NCBI GenBank assembly: GCA_021372515.1
Contig: JAJFUG010000045.1
Span: forward strand, 18,401 to 82,400
Length of the DNA stretch: 64,000 nucleotides
Source: a bacterium
GTDB lineage: Bacteria > Gemmatimonadota > Glassbacteria > GWA2-58-10
Direction of reading: 5' to 3'
Below are positions 5,751-14,839 of this stretch, in pieces (positions within the stretch are counted from its first letter, which is position 1; each line of letters opens with the position of its first letter). The translations under genes were made by a program, and so were the position numbers. Under the pieces are notes generated by a model that had not been told where the DNA came from, made no database searches, and saw only the letters and a program-made list of their open reading frames with translations.

Positions 5751-7853
5751 TTGGTCCCCTCCCAGGCAGACAAGCGCATACGGCTGGCCCTGGCGGTCGC
5801 CTTTCTCGGCGCCGCTGTGGTGACAGTCAACCTGTTCCGCATCCAGGTGCTCAGTCATGAGCGCTACCTGGCCGAGGCCGAGCGCCAGCACAAGCAGAAG
5901 ATAGTGCTGCCGGCCCGTCGCGGCCACATCTTCGACCGCAACGGCGAGCCGCTCGCTGTCTCGGCCGAGGGCCTGAACATCTACGCCGTCCCCGAGCAGA
6001 TCGAGGACAAGCGCGCCACCGCCTCCGCCCTGGCCGAGCAGCTCGGTCTGGAGAGCCGCAGCATCCTGGGCCGCATCTCCAACGACCGCCCGTTCGTGAT
6101 GATCCAGCAGAAAGTCAATCCCCTGGAGGTCGAGCACCTGCGCAGTCTGAACCTGCCGGGGATCGGCTTCATCCCCTCCTCCAAGCGCTACTATCCGCAC
6201 CACACCCTGGCCGCCCAACTGATCGGCTACGTGGGGATCGACGAGGAGGGCCTGACCGGGCTGGAGTTCCAGTACGACAAGCTGATGCGCGGCACGCCGG
6301 GCTGGCTGGTGGTGCAGCGCGACGCCCGCGGCCGCCCCTACAATCTGCTGGACTACCCGGTGGTGCGCCAGCAGAACGGCGACCACCTGCGCCTGACCCT
6401 GGACGCCGAGTTCCAGGAGATCGTCGAGGCCGAGCTGACCCGCACGATCACCGAAAGCGGGGCGCGTAACGGCTGCGCGATCGCGGTGCGGCCCGCCACC
6501 GGCGAAATCCTGGCCCTGGCCAACTATCCCCCGCTGGACCTGAACGACGAAAGCTCTTTCGCCCGCGACGGCTTCAAGAACATCGCGGCCAATTCGCCGT
6601 TCGAGCCAGGCTCCACGATGAAGACACTCACCGGCTGCGCCCTTCTGGCCGGCGGCCACGTGAAGCTGAGCGACCACGTGTTCTGCGAGAATGGGGCCTG
6701 GGTGATCAGCGCCCGCCGCACGATGCGGGATACCCACCGGTTCGGCGACTTGAATTTCCTGCAGGTGATAACCCATTCGAGCAACGTCGGCATGGGCAAG
6801 CTGATCCAGCGCATCCCGGATGCCGAGCTCTACCGCACCCTGCGCGCCCTGGGTTTCGGCCAGTACACCGGCCAGTGTTTCGGCGGCGAGGACAAGGGTA
6901 TCCTTCCCGAACCCGCCAAATGGGACAAGACCACCAAGACAAGCCTGGCGATCGGCTACAATCTGATGGTCACGCCGCTGCAGATGGCGATGGCCTATGG
7001 CGCCCTGGCCAACGGCGGCATCCTGTACGAGCCGGCCCTGGTCAGCGAGGTGGTGGATGACTCCGGCCGCCGCGTTTCGGCTTTCACCCCGCGCATGGTG
7101 CGCCGCGCCCTGGATGAGCAGGCGGTGCTGCAGATGCGCCGGGCCATGGTCTCGGTGGTCGATTCCGGCACCGGAATCGCGGCCCAGGTCCCTGGGTTCA
7201 AGGTGGCGGGCAAGACCGGCACCAGCATGAAAGCCCATCCCGGCGGTGGGTACAACGGGGCCGGGTACATCAGCTCGTTTGGCGGCTATTTCCCGGCGGA
7301 TGACGCGCAGATAGCCATGTATATAATGATAAATGACCCCGACTACCAGCACCGCTGGGGCGGCTCCTGCGCCGCGCCGGTGTTCGGCGAGTCGATCCGC
7401 AAGACCCTGCTGTCGCGCTCGACCGTGCTCGACCGGGTGAAACTGGGCCTGCCCAGCGCCGAGATGCAGGTGGCCGCAGCAGCAGCAGCGCCGGCCTCCC
7501 AGCTCGCCGCGCTCCACGAGCCGGCCGCCTCACCCGCCCGGTCGCGGAAGCCGGTTGCCGACAGCCTCGGTGTGGGCCAGGGAACCCTGGTGGCGCCGGA
7601 TGTACGCGAAATGACAATCCGTCTGGCCGCGGCGCGCCTGGAACAACTGGGCCTTAAAGTCAACGTGACCGGCGCGGTGCGCGTGCTCGGGCAGAACCCT
7701 CCGCCCGGCGCCAGCCTGCGCCCCGGTGAGGTGGTCACCCTGACCGGAGTGCCGGTCGACATCCGAAACAATTCAGTCTCGCGCACTGGCGAGACCGAGC
7801 AGGCCAGGGCCGAAACCCCGGCCCGGAAACAATCCTACGGGGAGGTCCGGTGA
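5751..7853 (+). CDS. ftsI: division-specific transpeptidase FtsI (PBP3) with one PASTA domain
   Basis: A 700-residue class B penicillin-binding protein that crosslinks septal peptidoglycan. One transmembrane anchor lies at about 12-28, the dimerisation domain at about 55-200 and the transpeptidase domain at about 215-555. The catalytic motifs are STMK (288-291), SSN (343-345) and KTG (488-490). A C-terminal PASTA domain (about 610-667) follows an Ala-rich linker; PASTA is common in PBP2x/SpoVD-type enzymes but absent from E. coli FtsI. The start is TTG 5751, eight bases after AGAGGT; no in-frame ATG is near. It overlaps the next gene by four bases. Confidence 0.95.
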   Translation: MVPSQADKRIRLALAVAFLGAAVVTVNLFRIQVLSHERYLAEAERQHKQKIVLPARRGHIFDRNGEPLAVSAEGLNIYAVPEQIEDKRATASALAEQLGLESRSILGRISNDRPFVMIQQKVNPLEVEHLRSLNLPGIGFIPSSKRYYPHHTLAAQLIGYVGIDEEGLTGLEFQYDKLMRGTPGWLVVQRDARGRPYNLLDYPVVRQQNGDHLRLTLDAEFQEIVEAELTRTITESGARNGCAIAVRPATGEILALANYPPLDLNDESSFARDGFKNIAANSPFEPGSTMKTLTGCALLAGGHVKLSDHVFCENGAWVISARRTMRDTHRFGDLNFLQVITHSSNVGMGKLIQRIPDAELYRTLRALGFGQYTGQCFGGEDKGILPEPAKWDKTTKTSLAIGYNLMVTPLQMAMAYGALANGGILYEPALVSEVVDDSGRRVSAFTPRMVRRALDEQAVLQMRRAMVSVVDSGTGIAAQVPGFKVAGKTGTSMKAHPGGGYNGAGYISSFGGYFPADDAQIAMYIMINDPDYQHRWGGSCAAPVFGESIRKTLLSRSTVLDRVKLGLPSAEMQVAAAAAAPASQLAALHEPAASPARSRKPVADSLGVGQGTLVAPDVREMTIRLAAARLEQLGLKVNVTGAVRVLGQNPPPGASLRPGEVVTLTGVPVDIRNNSVSRTGETEQARAETPARKQSYGEVR

Positions 7854-8533
7854 GAAGAGACTCCATCACCATCGTGCTGGTCCCGGAAACACGCGAACCC
7901 ATGACCATGGAGTTTTCGCTGCGTGAGCTGGCGCTCTTTTTCGTCCTTCTGCTGACCATTTTCTCCAGCGCCGGCTACTCCCTGTTCCGCTTCCGGGACA
8001 TCCGTCGCGAGTACTCCTCGCTCAGCAGCGAGTTCCACAGCCTGAAGATCGACCTCAAGCAAAAAGAAAACCAGCTCGAGAGCCTGAAAAGCGAACTCGA
8101 CTCCCGCAAGGGTCTGATCCTTCTGGTGGACGGCAAGCAGGACACCACCGAGCTGAGTAGCGTGGTCAGCTCGAACCAGCTCAAGGTGGAGGACGTGCAA
8201 GTCCGCTCGCAGGACACCCACAGCCTGTCCCTGGGGTTCCGGCTGACCAACACCACGCCGGACGAGCGGCCCCTCAACGGCTACCTGATGGTAATCGCCC
8301 AGCACAAGAGCGGGGATGTCGACATGTACGGCACGTTCCCCGAGCTGAACCTGGAGCGCTCCCGCCCGGTGGTCTACAGCCTGGGCGACAGCTATTCGAT
8401 CCGACGCTTCAAGCAAATTGACGCCCTGGTGCCGCTCAAGGACAGCCTGGAAAACTACACCGCGCTCAAGATACTGGCGTTCAACGACAACGGGGATGTG
8501 CTGCTCAACGACAGCCGGGTCCTCCACTGGTAG
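7850..8533 (+). CDS. dcw-embedded single-pass membrane protein, unknown function
   Basis: A 227-residue protein I cannot assign to a named family. It has a cytoplasmic segment of about 26 residues (SITIVLVPETREPMTM...), one transmembrane helix (about 27-45), a coiled coil (about 50-90) and a C-terminal domain of about 130 residues that looks beta-rich. The GTG start overlaps the ftsI stop and is preceded by GGGGAGG, so expression is coupled to ftsI. It sits exactly where murE is normally found but has no ligase motif. The topology recalls FtsL/FtsB-like scaffold proteins and membrane proteins that contact cytoplasmic filaments through a short N-terminal strand. A division or elongation role is inferred from position. 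Confidence 0.75.
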   Translation: MRRDSITIVLVPETREPMTMEFSLRELALFFVLLLTIFSSAGYSLFRFRDIRREYSSLSSEFHSLKIDLKQKENQLESLKSELDSRKGLILLVDGKQDTTELSSVVSSNQLKVEDVQVRSQDTHSLSLGFRLTNTTPDERPLNGYLMVIAQHKSGDVDMYGTFPELNLERSRPVVYSLGDSYSIRRFKQIDALVPLKDSLENYTALKILAFNDNGDVLLNDSRVLHW

Positions 8534-9919
8534 GTGACGATGCTCCTGACGACCGCTGACATACGCTCAGCCCTCCCCTGGGCGGTCCTTTGCGGACCGG
8601 AGGGACAGCGCGGGTACGCGCGGGTGGCCACCGACAGCCGCGCCGATTGCAGCGGCACACTGTTCGTGGCCCTGGCCGGAGAGCGTTTCGACGGCAACCG
8701 GTTCGTGGCCGCGGCGGCCGCGGCCGGAGCAGCCGGGGCGATTGTCGGGCCGGGAGCGGAGGAGCTTCCCGACGGTCTCCAGTGTTTCCGGGTCAAGGAC
8801 AGCCTGGAGGCCCTTCAGCGTCTGGCCGCCTGGCACCGCCGCCGGATGAGCGGCTGCCGCGTCGTCGGCGTGACCGGCTCCAACGGCAAGAGCACGACCA
8901 AGCAGATGATCGCCGCGGTCCTGGGGCGCGCTTTCCGCACCCAGGCCACGCCGGGCAACCTGAACAACCATATCGGGGTGCCGCTCACGCTCCTGAGCCT
9001 GGAGCCCGAGACCCAGGTCCTGGTGGCCGAGATGGGAGCGAACCACCCGGGCGAGATTCGCCATCTGGCCGGCCTGGCCGCTCCGGATGCCGCGGTGGTG
9101 ACCAATATCGCCCCGGCGCACCTGGAGGGCTTCGGCAGTGTCGAGGGCGTGCGGGATGCCAAGCTGGAGCTGTTCGAGCAGACCGTCCCGGCCGGCTGGC
9201 GCCTCTACAACAGCGATGACCCGCGCCTGGCCGGGGCCGTGCCGCAGCGTTTCCCGGACGCCCTGGGGTTCGGGCTGGGCGAGGCCGCCGAAACGCGCGC
9301 CACCGAAATCTCGCTGGATGATCAGGCCCGGGCGGGTTTCAGCCTGGACGGGGCCTGCCGGGTCAGGCTGGGAATCCCCGGCCGCCACAATGTGCTCAAC
9401 GCCCTGGCCGCCGCCGCGGTGGGCAAGGCTTTCGGGATGGACTACGAGGGGATTCGCGCGGGCCTGGAGGCCGCCGAGGCCCTGGGCATGCGCATGCAGA
9501 TGCTCCATGTCGGCGCGCTCAAGGTGCTCAACGACTGCTACAACGCCAATCCCTCCAGCGTGACCGAGGCCCTGAACACCCTGGAGCAGATCGAGCACAC
9601 CGGCCGCCGTCTGGCCGTGCTGGGCGAAATGCTGGAGCTGGGCCACCTCTCGGGCGACCTGCACGCGCGCGTGGCGAGGGATGCAGCCGCACGGGAGCTG
9701 GACCTGGCCCTTTTCGTCGGGAAGTACGCGCAAGAAATGAAAGAATCTTTTATTCAGGCCGGCGGACAGCGTGACCGGGTCCTGGCCGCAACCGACAGCG
9801 ACACCGCCTGGACGGCGCTCAGGGAATTTCTCCGGCCTGGGGATCTGGTCCTGCTCAAAGCCAGCCGGGGAATGCGTCTGGAAACGGTGCTCCGCGCCAT
9901 AGAACAGGAGTTCGTATGA
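8534..9919 (+). CDS. murF: UDP-MurNAc-tripeptide--D-Ala-D-Ala ligase MurF
   Basis: A 461-residue ATP-dependent Mur ligase adding D-Ala-D-Ala to the UDP-MurNAc peptide in the cytoplasm. The ATP loop GVTGSNGKSTTK is at about 112-123, the central-domain signature MGANHPGEI follows, and NDCYNANPSS is the MurF-typical C-terminal motif. The last distinguishes it from MurE, and no meso-DAP or Lys recognition motif of MurE is seen. The start may be GTG 8534 (directly after the upstream stop) or ATG 8540, which has TAGGTG just ahead. The 3' end overlaps murD by ATGA. mraY, normally next, is absent. Confidence 0.95.
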   Translation: MTMLLTTADIRSALPWAVLCGPEGQRGYARVATDSRADCSGTLFVALAGERFDGNRFVAAAAAAGAAGAIVGPGAEELPDGLQCFRVKDSLEALQRLAAWHRRRMSGCRVVGVTGSNGKSTTKQMIAAVLGRAFRTQATPGNLNNHIGVPLTLLSLEPETQVLVAEMGANHPGEIRHLAGLAAPDAAVVTNIAPAHLEGFGSVEGVRDAKLELFEQTVPAGWRLYNSDDPRLAGAVPQRFPDALGFGLGEAAETRATEISLDDQARAGFSLDGACRVRLGIPGRHNVLNALAAAAVGKAFGMDYEGIRAGLEAAEALGMRMQMLHVGALKVLNDCYNANPSSVTEALNTLEQIEHTGRRLAVLGEMLELGHLSGDLHARVARDAAARELDLALFVGKYAQEMKESFIQAGGQRDRVLAATDSDTAWTALREFLRPGDLVLLKASRGMRLETVLRAIEQEFV

Positions 9920-11325
9920 ACAACTGGAAGCTGCCCGAACCCAACGAGCACGAACCCTTGATTCCACCTCCGGCGAGCGTATCGGTGCTGGGGGCCGCCC
10001 GCAGTGGACAGGCCGCCGCCCGCCTGCTGGCCGAAAAGGGCTACGAGGTCTACCTGTCCGACAGCGCCCGCACCCCGAAGCTCGAAACCGAGTGCGCCGC
10101 CCTGTCCGGCCTGGGCGTGGAGGTCGAACTGGGCCGTCACGACCTCAAACGTCTGGCCGCCTCGAAATTCATCGTGGTCAGCCCCGGGATCGACGAGACC
10201 AAGGGCCTGCTTACCGAGCCCATCCTCTACGGCATCCCGCTGTTCGGCGAGGTGGAAATCGGCTACTGGTTCTGCCCCCTGCCCGTGGCCGCGGTGACCG
10301 GCACCAACGGCAAGAGCACCACCACGGCCCTGGTCGGGCACCTGCTGAACACCGCCGGAGTGCACTGCAAGGTGGCCGGCAATATCGGCTACGCTTTCTG
10401 CCGCGCGATCAGCGAGCTGAAAGACGAGAAAGTGATCGTGGCCGAGATCAGCAGCTACCAGCTCCACACCATCCGCACGTTCCGCCCGCGGGTGGGTGCG
10501 TTGCTCAACCTTTCCCCGGACCACCTCGACCGCTACGCCGAGGTGCGCGACTACTATTCGGCCAAGCTGCGCCTGTTCGACATCATGGGCCCGGGCGACA
10601 CGGCGATTTTCAACGCCGACCAGCCGGAGACCGCGGAGTGGGCCTCGCTGGTGGGCGGGATGCAGCCGGCCTGGTTCGGGTTCAAGGAGCGCGTGGGAAG
10701 CCTGGCGTTCAGCTTCGAGGGCAGCCTTTTCGTGCGGGGACGGGACCATCGGGCGGTGGAGGTGATCTCGCTGAACAAATTCCCGCTGCCGGGCCGCCAC
10801 AACCAGGAAAACCTGCTGGCCGCCGCGGCCACGGTGACCGCCCTGGGCCTGGACCCGGCCAGTATCCGCAAGGGCGTGCCCTCTTTCGTCGGCCTGCCTC
10901 ACCGTCTGGAAATAGTGGTCAAGTCCGAGGGCGTCACCTGGGTCAACGATTCCAAGGCCACCACGGTGGATTCGGTCCAGCGGGCCCTGGAAAGCTACGC
11001 CGGCTCGGTCATCCTCATAATGGGCGGCCGCCACAAGGGCGCGCCATACAAGTCTCTGGCCGCCGAGGTGCGCGCCAAGGTCAAGCGCCTGATCCTGATC
11101 GGCGAGGCCGCCGACCTGATCCACCAGGACCTGGGCGGCCTGGCGCCGGTCTCGCGGGCCGACAGCCTGGAGGCCGCGGTCAAGGCGGCCTGGACTTTCT
11201 CCGGCCCCGGGGACACGGTGATGCTGTCGCCGGGCTGCGCCAGTTTCGACATGTTCACCGATTTCGAGCAGCGTGGCGACCGTTTCCGCGAGGCAATCAG
11301 GAGGATCGTGGCGGATGCTTCGTAA
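9916..11325 (+). CDS. murD: UDP-MurNAc-L-Ala--D-Glu ligase MurD
   Basis: A 469-residue Mur ligase that adds D-glutamate to UDP-MurNAc-L-Ala. The N-terminal Rossmann segment (SVLGAARSGQAAARLL, about 24-39), the ATP loop TGTNGKSTTT (128-137), the segment SYQL and the C-terminal WVNDSKATT are MurD hallmarks. Length is normal. It overlaps murF by ATGA at its start and the following ftsW by 11 bp, so translation is coupled on both sides. Confidence 0.96.
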   Translation: MNNWKLPEPNEHEPLIPPPASVSVLGAARSGQAAARLLAEKGYEVYLSDSARTPKLETECAALSGLGVEVELGRHDLKRLAASKFIVVSPGIDETKGLLTEPILYGIPLFGEVEIGYWFCPLPVAAVTGTNGKSTTTALVGHLLNTAGVHCKVAGNIGYAFCRAISELKDEKVIVAEISSYQLHTIRTFRPRVGALLNLSPDHLDRYAEVRDYYSAKLRLFDIMGPGDTAIFNADQPETAEWASLVGGMQPAWFGFKERVGSLAFSFEGSLFVRGRDHRAVEVISLNKFPLPGRHNQENLLAAAATVTALGLDPASIRKGVPSFVGLPHRLEIVVKSEGVTWVNDSKATTVDSVQRALESYAGSVILIMGGRHKGAPYKSLAAEVRAKVKRLILIGEAADLIHQDLGGLAPVSRADSLEAAVKAAWTFSGPGDTVMLSPGCASFDMFTDFEQRGDRFREAIRRIVADAS

Positions 11326-12451
11326 GGGCGAACCGACCGACAGCCGCCGTCTCGGCGGACAGGCCGTGGTCATCTCCATCATGCTGGCCCTGACCGGAAT
11401 GGTCATGGTCCTGAGCGCCACCAGTATCAGCGCCCAGGCCGAGCACCTTTCCAGCTACGCCTATTTCCAGAAACAGGCCCTGCGCACACTGGTCGGCCTG
11501 GTGATCATGCTGGTCGCCTCGCGCCTGGACTATCACCTGATGCGCCGGATCAGCCTGGTGGCCCTGCTGGTGTCGCTTTTCCTGATGCTGATCTGCCTGA
11601 TCCCGGGCACCTACTCGATCGCCCCGATCATCGGCGGGGCGCGGCGCTGGGTCCATCTGGGCTCGCTGACTTTCCAGCCCTCGGAGCTGGTGAAATTCTT
11701 CCTGATCTGCTGGGCGGCCGGGTTCCTTGTGGCCCGCAACAACCGGATCGGACGGTTCTCGGGCGGGTTTGTCCCCTATCTTCTGATAGTGGGCTTTTTC
11801 TGCCTGCTCATAGTCAAGCAGCCGGACCTGAGCATGGCCCTGGTGGTGTTCAGCCTGTCGATCATCCTGGGCTATGTCGGCGGCATACGCCTGACCCACC
11901 TCCTGCTGCTCGGGGTCTGCCTGACCCCGTTCGTCACCTACAAGTTCGTCATGAAAGTGGGCTACCGCAGCGAGCGTATCAGCAGCTTCATCATGGGCGA
12001 GGACGACAAGAGCGGCGGCGGCTACCAGGCCTACCAGAGCAAGCTGGCCCTGGGCTCGGGCGGGCTGGCCGGAGTGGGCCTGGGCCAGAGCCGGCAGAAA
12101 TATTTCTTCCTGCCCGCCGCGCACACGGATTTCATCTTTTCTATCATCGGCGAGGAACTGGGGTTCGTGGGAGGCGCGCTGGTGATCGCGGCGTTCTGCT
12201 GGCTGGCTTTCGTGGGCATACGGATCGCCCGGGGCGCGCCCGACCTCTATGGGTTCCTGCTGGCCGGCGGGCTGACCCTGTCGCTCCTGTTTTCGGCCCT
12301 GATAAACCTGGCCGTGGCCACCGGCCTGGCCCCGACCACCGGTCTGACCCTGCCGTTCCTGAGTTTCGGCGGCACGAGCCTTTTCACCAGCTTCTGGGCC
12401 ATCGGGATACTGAACAACATCAGCCGCAGCACCGAGGGAGAACCGGCATGA
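11315..12451 (+). CDS. ftsW: lipid II polymerase FtsW (SEDS family)
   Basis: A 378-residue polytopic protein with about ten transmembrane segments. FtsW is the septal glycan polymerase that works with FtsI. Family features include the GGARRW segment in the first half, a large extracytoplasmic loop containing GGGYQAYQSKLALGSGGLAG, and PAAHTDFIFSIIGEELG, a strong SEDS signature. The ATG at 11315 is chosen because AGGAGG precedes it by ten bases; a longer frame from 11273 would overlap murD by 53 bp. The stop overlaps murC by ATGA. murG, which usually follows ftsW, is missing. Confidence 0.95.
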   Translation: MLRKGEPTDSRRLGGQAVVISIMLALTGMVMVLSATSISAQAEHLSSYAYFQKQALRTLVGLVIMLVASRLDYHLMRRISLVALLVSLFLMLICLIPGTYSIAPIIGGARRWVHLGSLTFQPSELVKFFLICWAAGFLVARNNRIGRFSGGFVPYLLIVGFFCLLIVKQPDLSMALVVFSLSIILGYVGGIRLTHLLLLGVCLTPFVTYKFVMKVGYRSERISSFIMGEDDKSGGGYQAYQSKLALGSGGLAGVGLGQSRQKYFFLPAAHTDFIFSIIGEELGFVGGALVIAAFCWLAFVGIRIARGAPDLYGFLLAGGLTLSLLFSALINLAVATGLAPTTGLTLPFLSFGGTSLFTSFWAIGILNNISRSTEGEPA

Positions 12452-13842
12452 CCCAGCTCGACATGTTCAGGCGGGTGAAAAACATTCACATGGTGGGTAT
12501 CGGCGGCACAGGCATGTGCGGCATCGCCGAGATACTGCTGGAGGCCGGGTTCACGGTCTCGGGCAGCGACATGGCCCGCAGCGCCACCACCGACCGCCTG
12601 ATCCAGCTCGGGGCGAGGGTCTGGATCGGCCACCGCGCCGAGCAGGTGGAGGGGGCCGATGTAGTGGTCATCTCCTCGGCCGTGGACCGCGACAATGTGG
12701 AGCAGGTCGCCGCCCGCGAGCGGCATATCCCGGTGATCCGCCGGGCCGAGATGCTGGCCGAGCTGATGCGCATGAAATACGGCATCGCGGTGGCCGGCAC
12801 CCACGGCAAGACCACCACCACCTCGATGATCGGCCAGATGCTGGAGCATGCCGGCCTCGACCCCACGGTGATCGTGGGCGGGCGCCTGCGCTCGCTGGGC
12901 CGCAACGCCCGCAGCGGTGCGGGAGACATACTGGTGGCCGAGGCGGATGAGTTCGACCGCAGCTTCCTGCGCCTCACCCCCTCGGTGGCCATAATCACCA
13001 ATATCGACCGCGAGCATATGGACTGCTACAACAGTCTGGACGAGCTGAAGGACGCTTTCGTGGAGTTCGCCAACAAGGTCCCGTTCTACGGCGCGCTGGT
13101 CACCTGCCTGGATGACCCGCTGGCCGTATCGATCATCCCGCGCCTGGAGCGCCGCCTGGTCACCTACGGCGGCTCGGCCCAGGCCGACCTCCAGCACCGC
13201 GACATCGTGCACCAGGAGGGCGGCACCCACTGCCGGGTCTACAGCCACGGCGCAGAGCTGGGCGAGCTGCACCTCCAGGTGCCGGGCGAGCACAACGTGA
13301 AGAACGCCCTGGCCGCCCTGGGCGTGGGCCTGGAACTGGGCCTCGATTTCGGCAGGATGTCGGAGGGGTTGGCCGCTTTCAGCGGCGTGCACCGCCGCTC
13401 CGAGGTGAAAGGCGAGGCCGCCGGCCGGATGGTGGTGGATGACTATGCCCATCACCCCACCGAGGTGCGGGCCACCCTGGAGGGGCTGAAAAAGGCCTGG
13501 AACCGCCGGATCGTGGCTGTGTTCCAGCCGCACCTGTACAGCCGCACCCGCGACCAGGTCGAGGAGTTCGGCCGCTCGTTCATGCATTCGGACATTCTGG
13601 TAGTCACTGCGATCTACGGGGCGCGGGAGAAACCCATCCCCGGAGTGAGCGCCGAGAGCGTGGCCGAGGCGGCCCGCAACTACGGGCACAGGCAGGTGCT
13701 GTACGCGCCGGAGCGCGAGGCCCTGGCCGAGGCCGTGGTGCGGCTTTCCCAGCCAGGAGATATGATCGTGACCCTGGGCGCGGGCGATATCTACAAGGTG
13801 GGCGAGCAGGTGCTGACCCTCCTGGGAGAGAGCAAGGCTTGA
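12448..13842 (+). CDS. murC: UDP-N-acetylmuramate--L-alanine ligase MurC
   Basis: A 464-residue Mur ligase that attaches L-Ala to UDP-MurNAc. The nucleotide-binding N-terminus reads HMVGIGGTGMCGIAEIL (about 14-30). The ATP loop GTHGKTTTTSM is at 117-127, followed by EADEFDRSF and the C-terminal DDYAHHPTE motif, all diagnostic. Length is typical. Its ATG overlaps the ftsW stop codon, and its own stop overlaps the murB TTG start. This tight coupling makes it improbable that a gene was simply missed between ftsW and murC. Confidence 0.97.
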   Translation: MTQLDMFRRVKNIHMVGIGGTGMCGIAEILLEAGFTVSGSDMARSATTDRLIQLGARVWIGHRAEQVEGADVVVISSAVDRDNVEQVAARERHIPVIRRAEMLAELMRMKYGIAVAGTHGKTTTTSMIGQMLEHAGLDPTVIVGGRLRSLGRNARSGAGDILVAEADEFDRSFLRLTPSVAIITNIDREHMDCYNSLDELKDAFVEFANKVPFYGALVTCLDDPLAVSIIPRLERRLVTYGGSAQADLQHRDIVHQEGGTHCRVYSHGAELGELHLQVPGEHNVKNALAALGVGLELGLDFGRMSEGLAAFSGVHRRSEVKGEAAGRMVVDDYAHHPTEVRATLEGLKKAWNRRIVAVFQPHLYSRTRDQVEEFGRSFMHSDILVVTAIYGAREKPIPGVSAESVAEAARNYGHRQVLYAPEREALAEAVVRLSQPGDMIVTLGAGDIYKVGEQVLTLLGESKA

Positions 13843-14801
13843 GCGAAAGCCGGGACATAAGCCTGGCCGGTCTGACCGGGGTCAAGGGCCTCTCCCTGCG
13901 CGAGGGCTATCCCCTGAAACGCCTGACCACTATCGGCGCTGGGGGCGCGGCGCGCTGGTTCGCCCAGGTGGAAAGCCTGTCCGCCCTGCGCAACCTTCTG
14001 CTCGCCCTGGGGGCCGCCCCCTGGTTCATCCTGGGCGGAGGCTCGAACCTTCTGGTGAGCGACCGGGATTTCCCCGGGGTGATAGTCCGCCTGGGCGGCG
14101 GTTTCCGGAGGCTGGCCCTGAGCGGTGAGCGCCTGGTCTGCGGGGCCGCGGCGCCGCTGGCGCGTCTGGTCCGTCTGGCCGTGCAGGGCGGGTTCCCCGG
14201 GTTCGAGGAACTGAGCGGAGTGCCCGGCTCGGTGGGCGGCGCGGCCGCGATGAACGCCGGCACGCATGTGAAAGAGCTGGGCGACCTGGTGGAAAGCCTC
14301 TACCTGATGAACGGCCGGGGCGAGCTGAAAAAATACCCGGCCGCCGCGCTAAGCCGCGGCTACCGCCGCAGCCTGGCCCCGGAGGCCGGCGTGATCACGC
14401 GGCTCGATTTCCGGCGCGGCCCCGGCGGCGACCCGGCCTCCCAAGCCATACGGGCGACAGAGCTGTCGAGCCAGAGAAAACAGAAACACCCGTGGAACAG
14501 CCGTACTTTCGGCTCCACGTTCAAGAACCCGGAGGGGATGATCGCCGCGAAGCTGATCGACGCGGCCGGGCTCAAGGGGACTCAGATCGGCGGAGCGCGG
14601 GTCAGCCCCAAGCACGCCAATTTCATCGAGAACGACCGCGGCGCCGCCGCTCTGGACATCCTGGCCCTGATCAAGCTGGTGCGCGACACCGTGCGCAGTC
14701 AGTCCGGGATCACCCTGGAGCCGGAGGTCCGCCTGCTGGGATTCACAGCGGAAGAACTGGGAGACCTCACCCCTTATGCGGTCTCCATCGTAAAGAATTG
14801 A
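13839..14801 (+). CDS. murB: UDP-N-acetylenolpyruvoylglucosamine reductase MurB
   Basis: A 320-residue flavoenzyme that reduces UDP-GlcNAc-enolpyruvate to UDP-MurNAc. FAD-binding motifs TIGAGGAARW (31-40) and ILGGGSNLLV (64-73) are present, as is GVPGSVGGAAAMNAG. The catalytic Ser lies in GSTFKNP (225-231), which together with the size indicates a type II enzyme. The start is TTG 13839, overlapping the murC stop, with GGAGAGAG upstream. Gene order murC-murB-ftsQ is usual in many phyla. Confidence 0.95.
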   Translation: MSESRDISLAGLTGVKGLSLREGYPLKRLTTIGAGGAARWFAQVESLSALRNLLLALGAAPWFILGGGSNLLVSDRDFPGVIVRLGGGFRRLALSGERLVCGAAAPLARLVRLAVQGGFPGFEELSGVPGSVGGAAAMNAGTHVKELGDLVESLYLMNGRGELKKYPAAALSRGYRRSLAPEAGVITRLDFRRGPGGDPASQAIRATELSSQRKQKHPWNSRTFGSTFKNPEGMIAAKLIDAAGLKGTQIGGARVSPKHANFIENDRGAAALDILALIKLVRDTVRSQSGITLEPEVRLLGFTAEELGDLTPYAVSIVKN

Positions 14802-14839
14802 TTCTGGGACACTAAACATTCAATGCTGCGAGGGGTGCG

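Noticed and set aside
6325..6340. CGCCCCTACA in ftsI as a repeat end
   Set aside because: Only 10 bp match within a coding sequence; the rest of the element is absent.
5736..7517. 593-codon minus-strand frame opposite ftsI
   Set aside because: Composition is Gly/Ala/His-rich with no recognisable motifs; it is an antisense shadow of the GC-rich ftsI gene, which has complete catalytic motifs.
7850..8533. This gene as a diverged murE
   Set aside because: No ATP loop, no Mur ligase fold motifs, far too short (227 versus about 490 residues), and it has a transmembrane helix.
12247..13689. 480-codon minus-strand frame opposite murC
   Set aside because: Low-complexity Ala/Gly/His protein, antisense shadow of murC.
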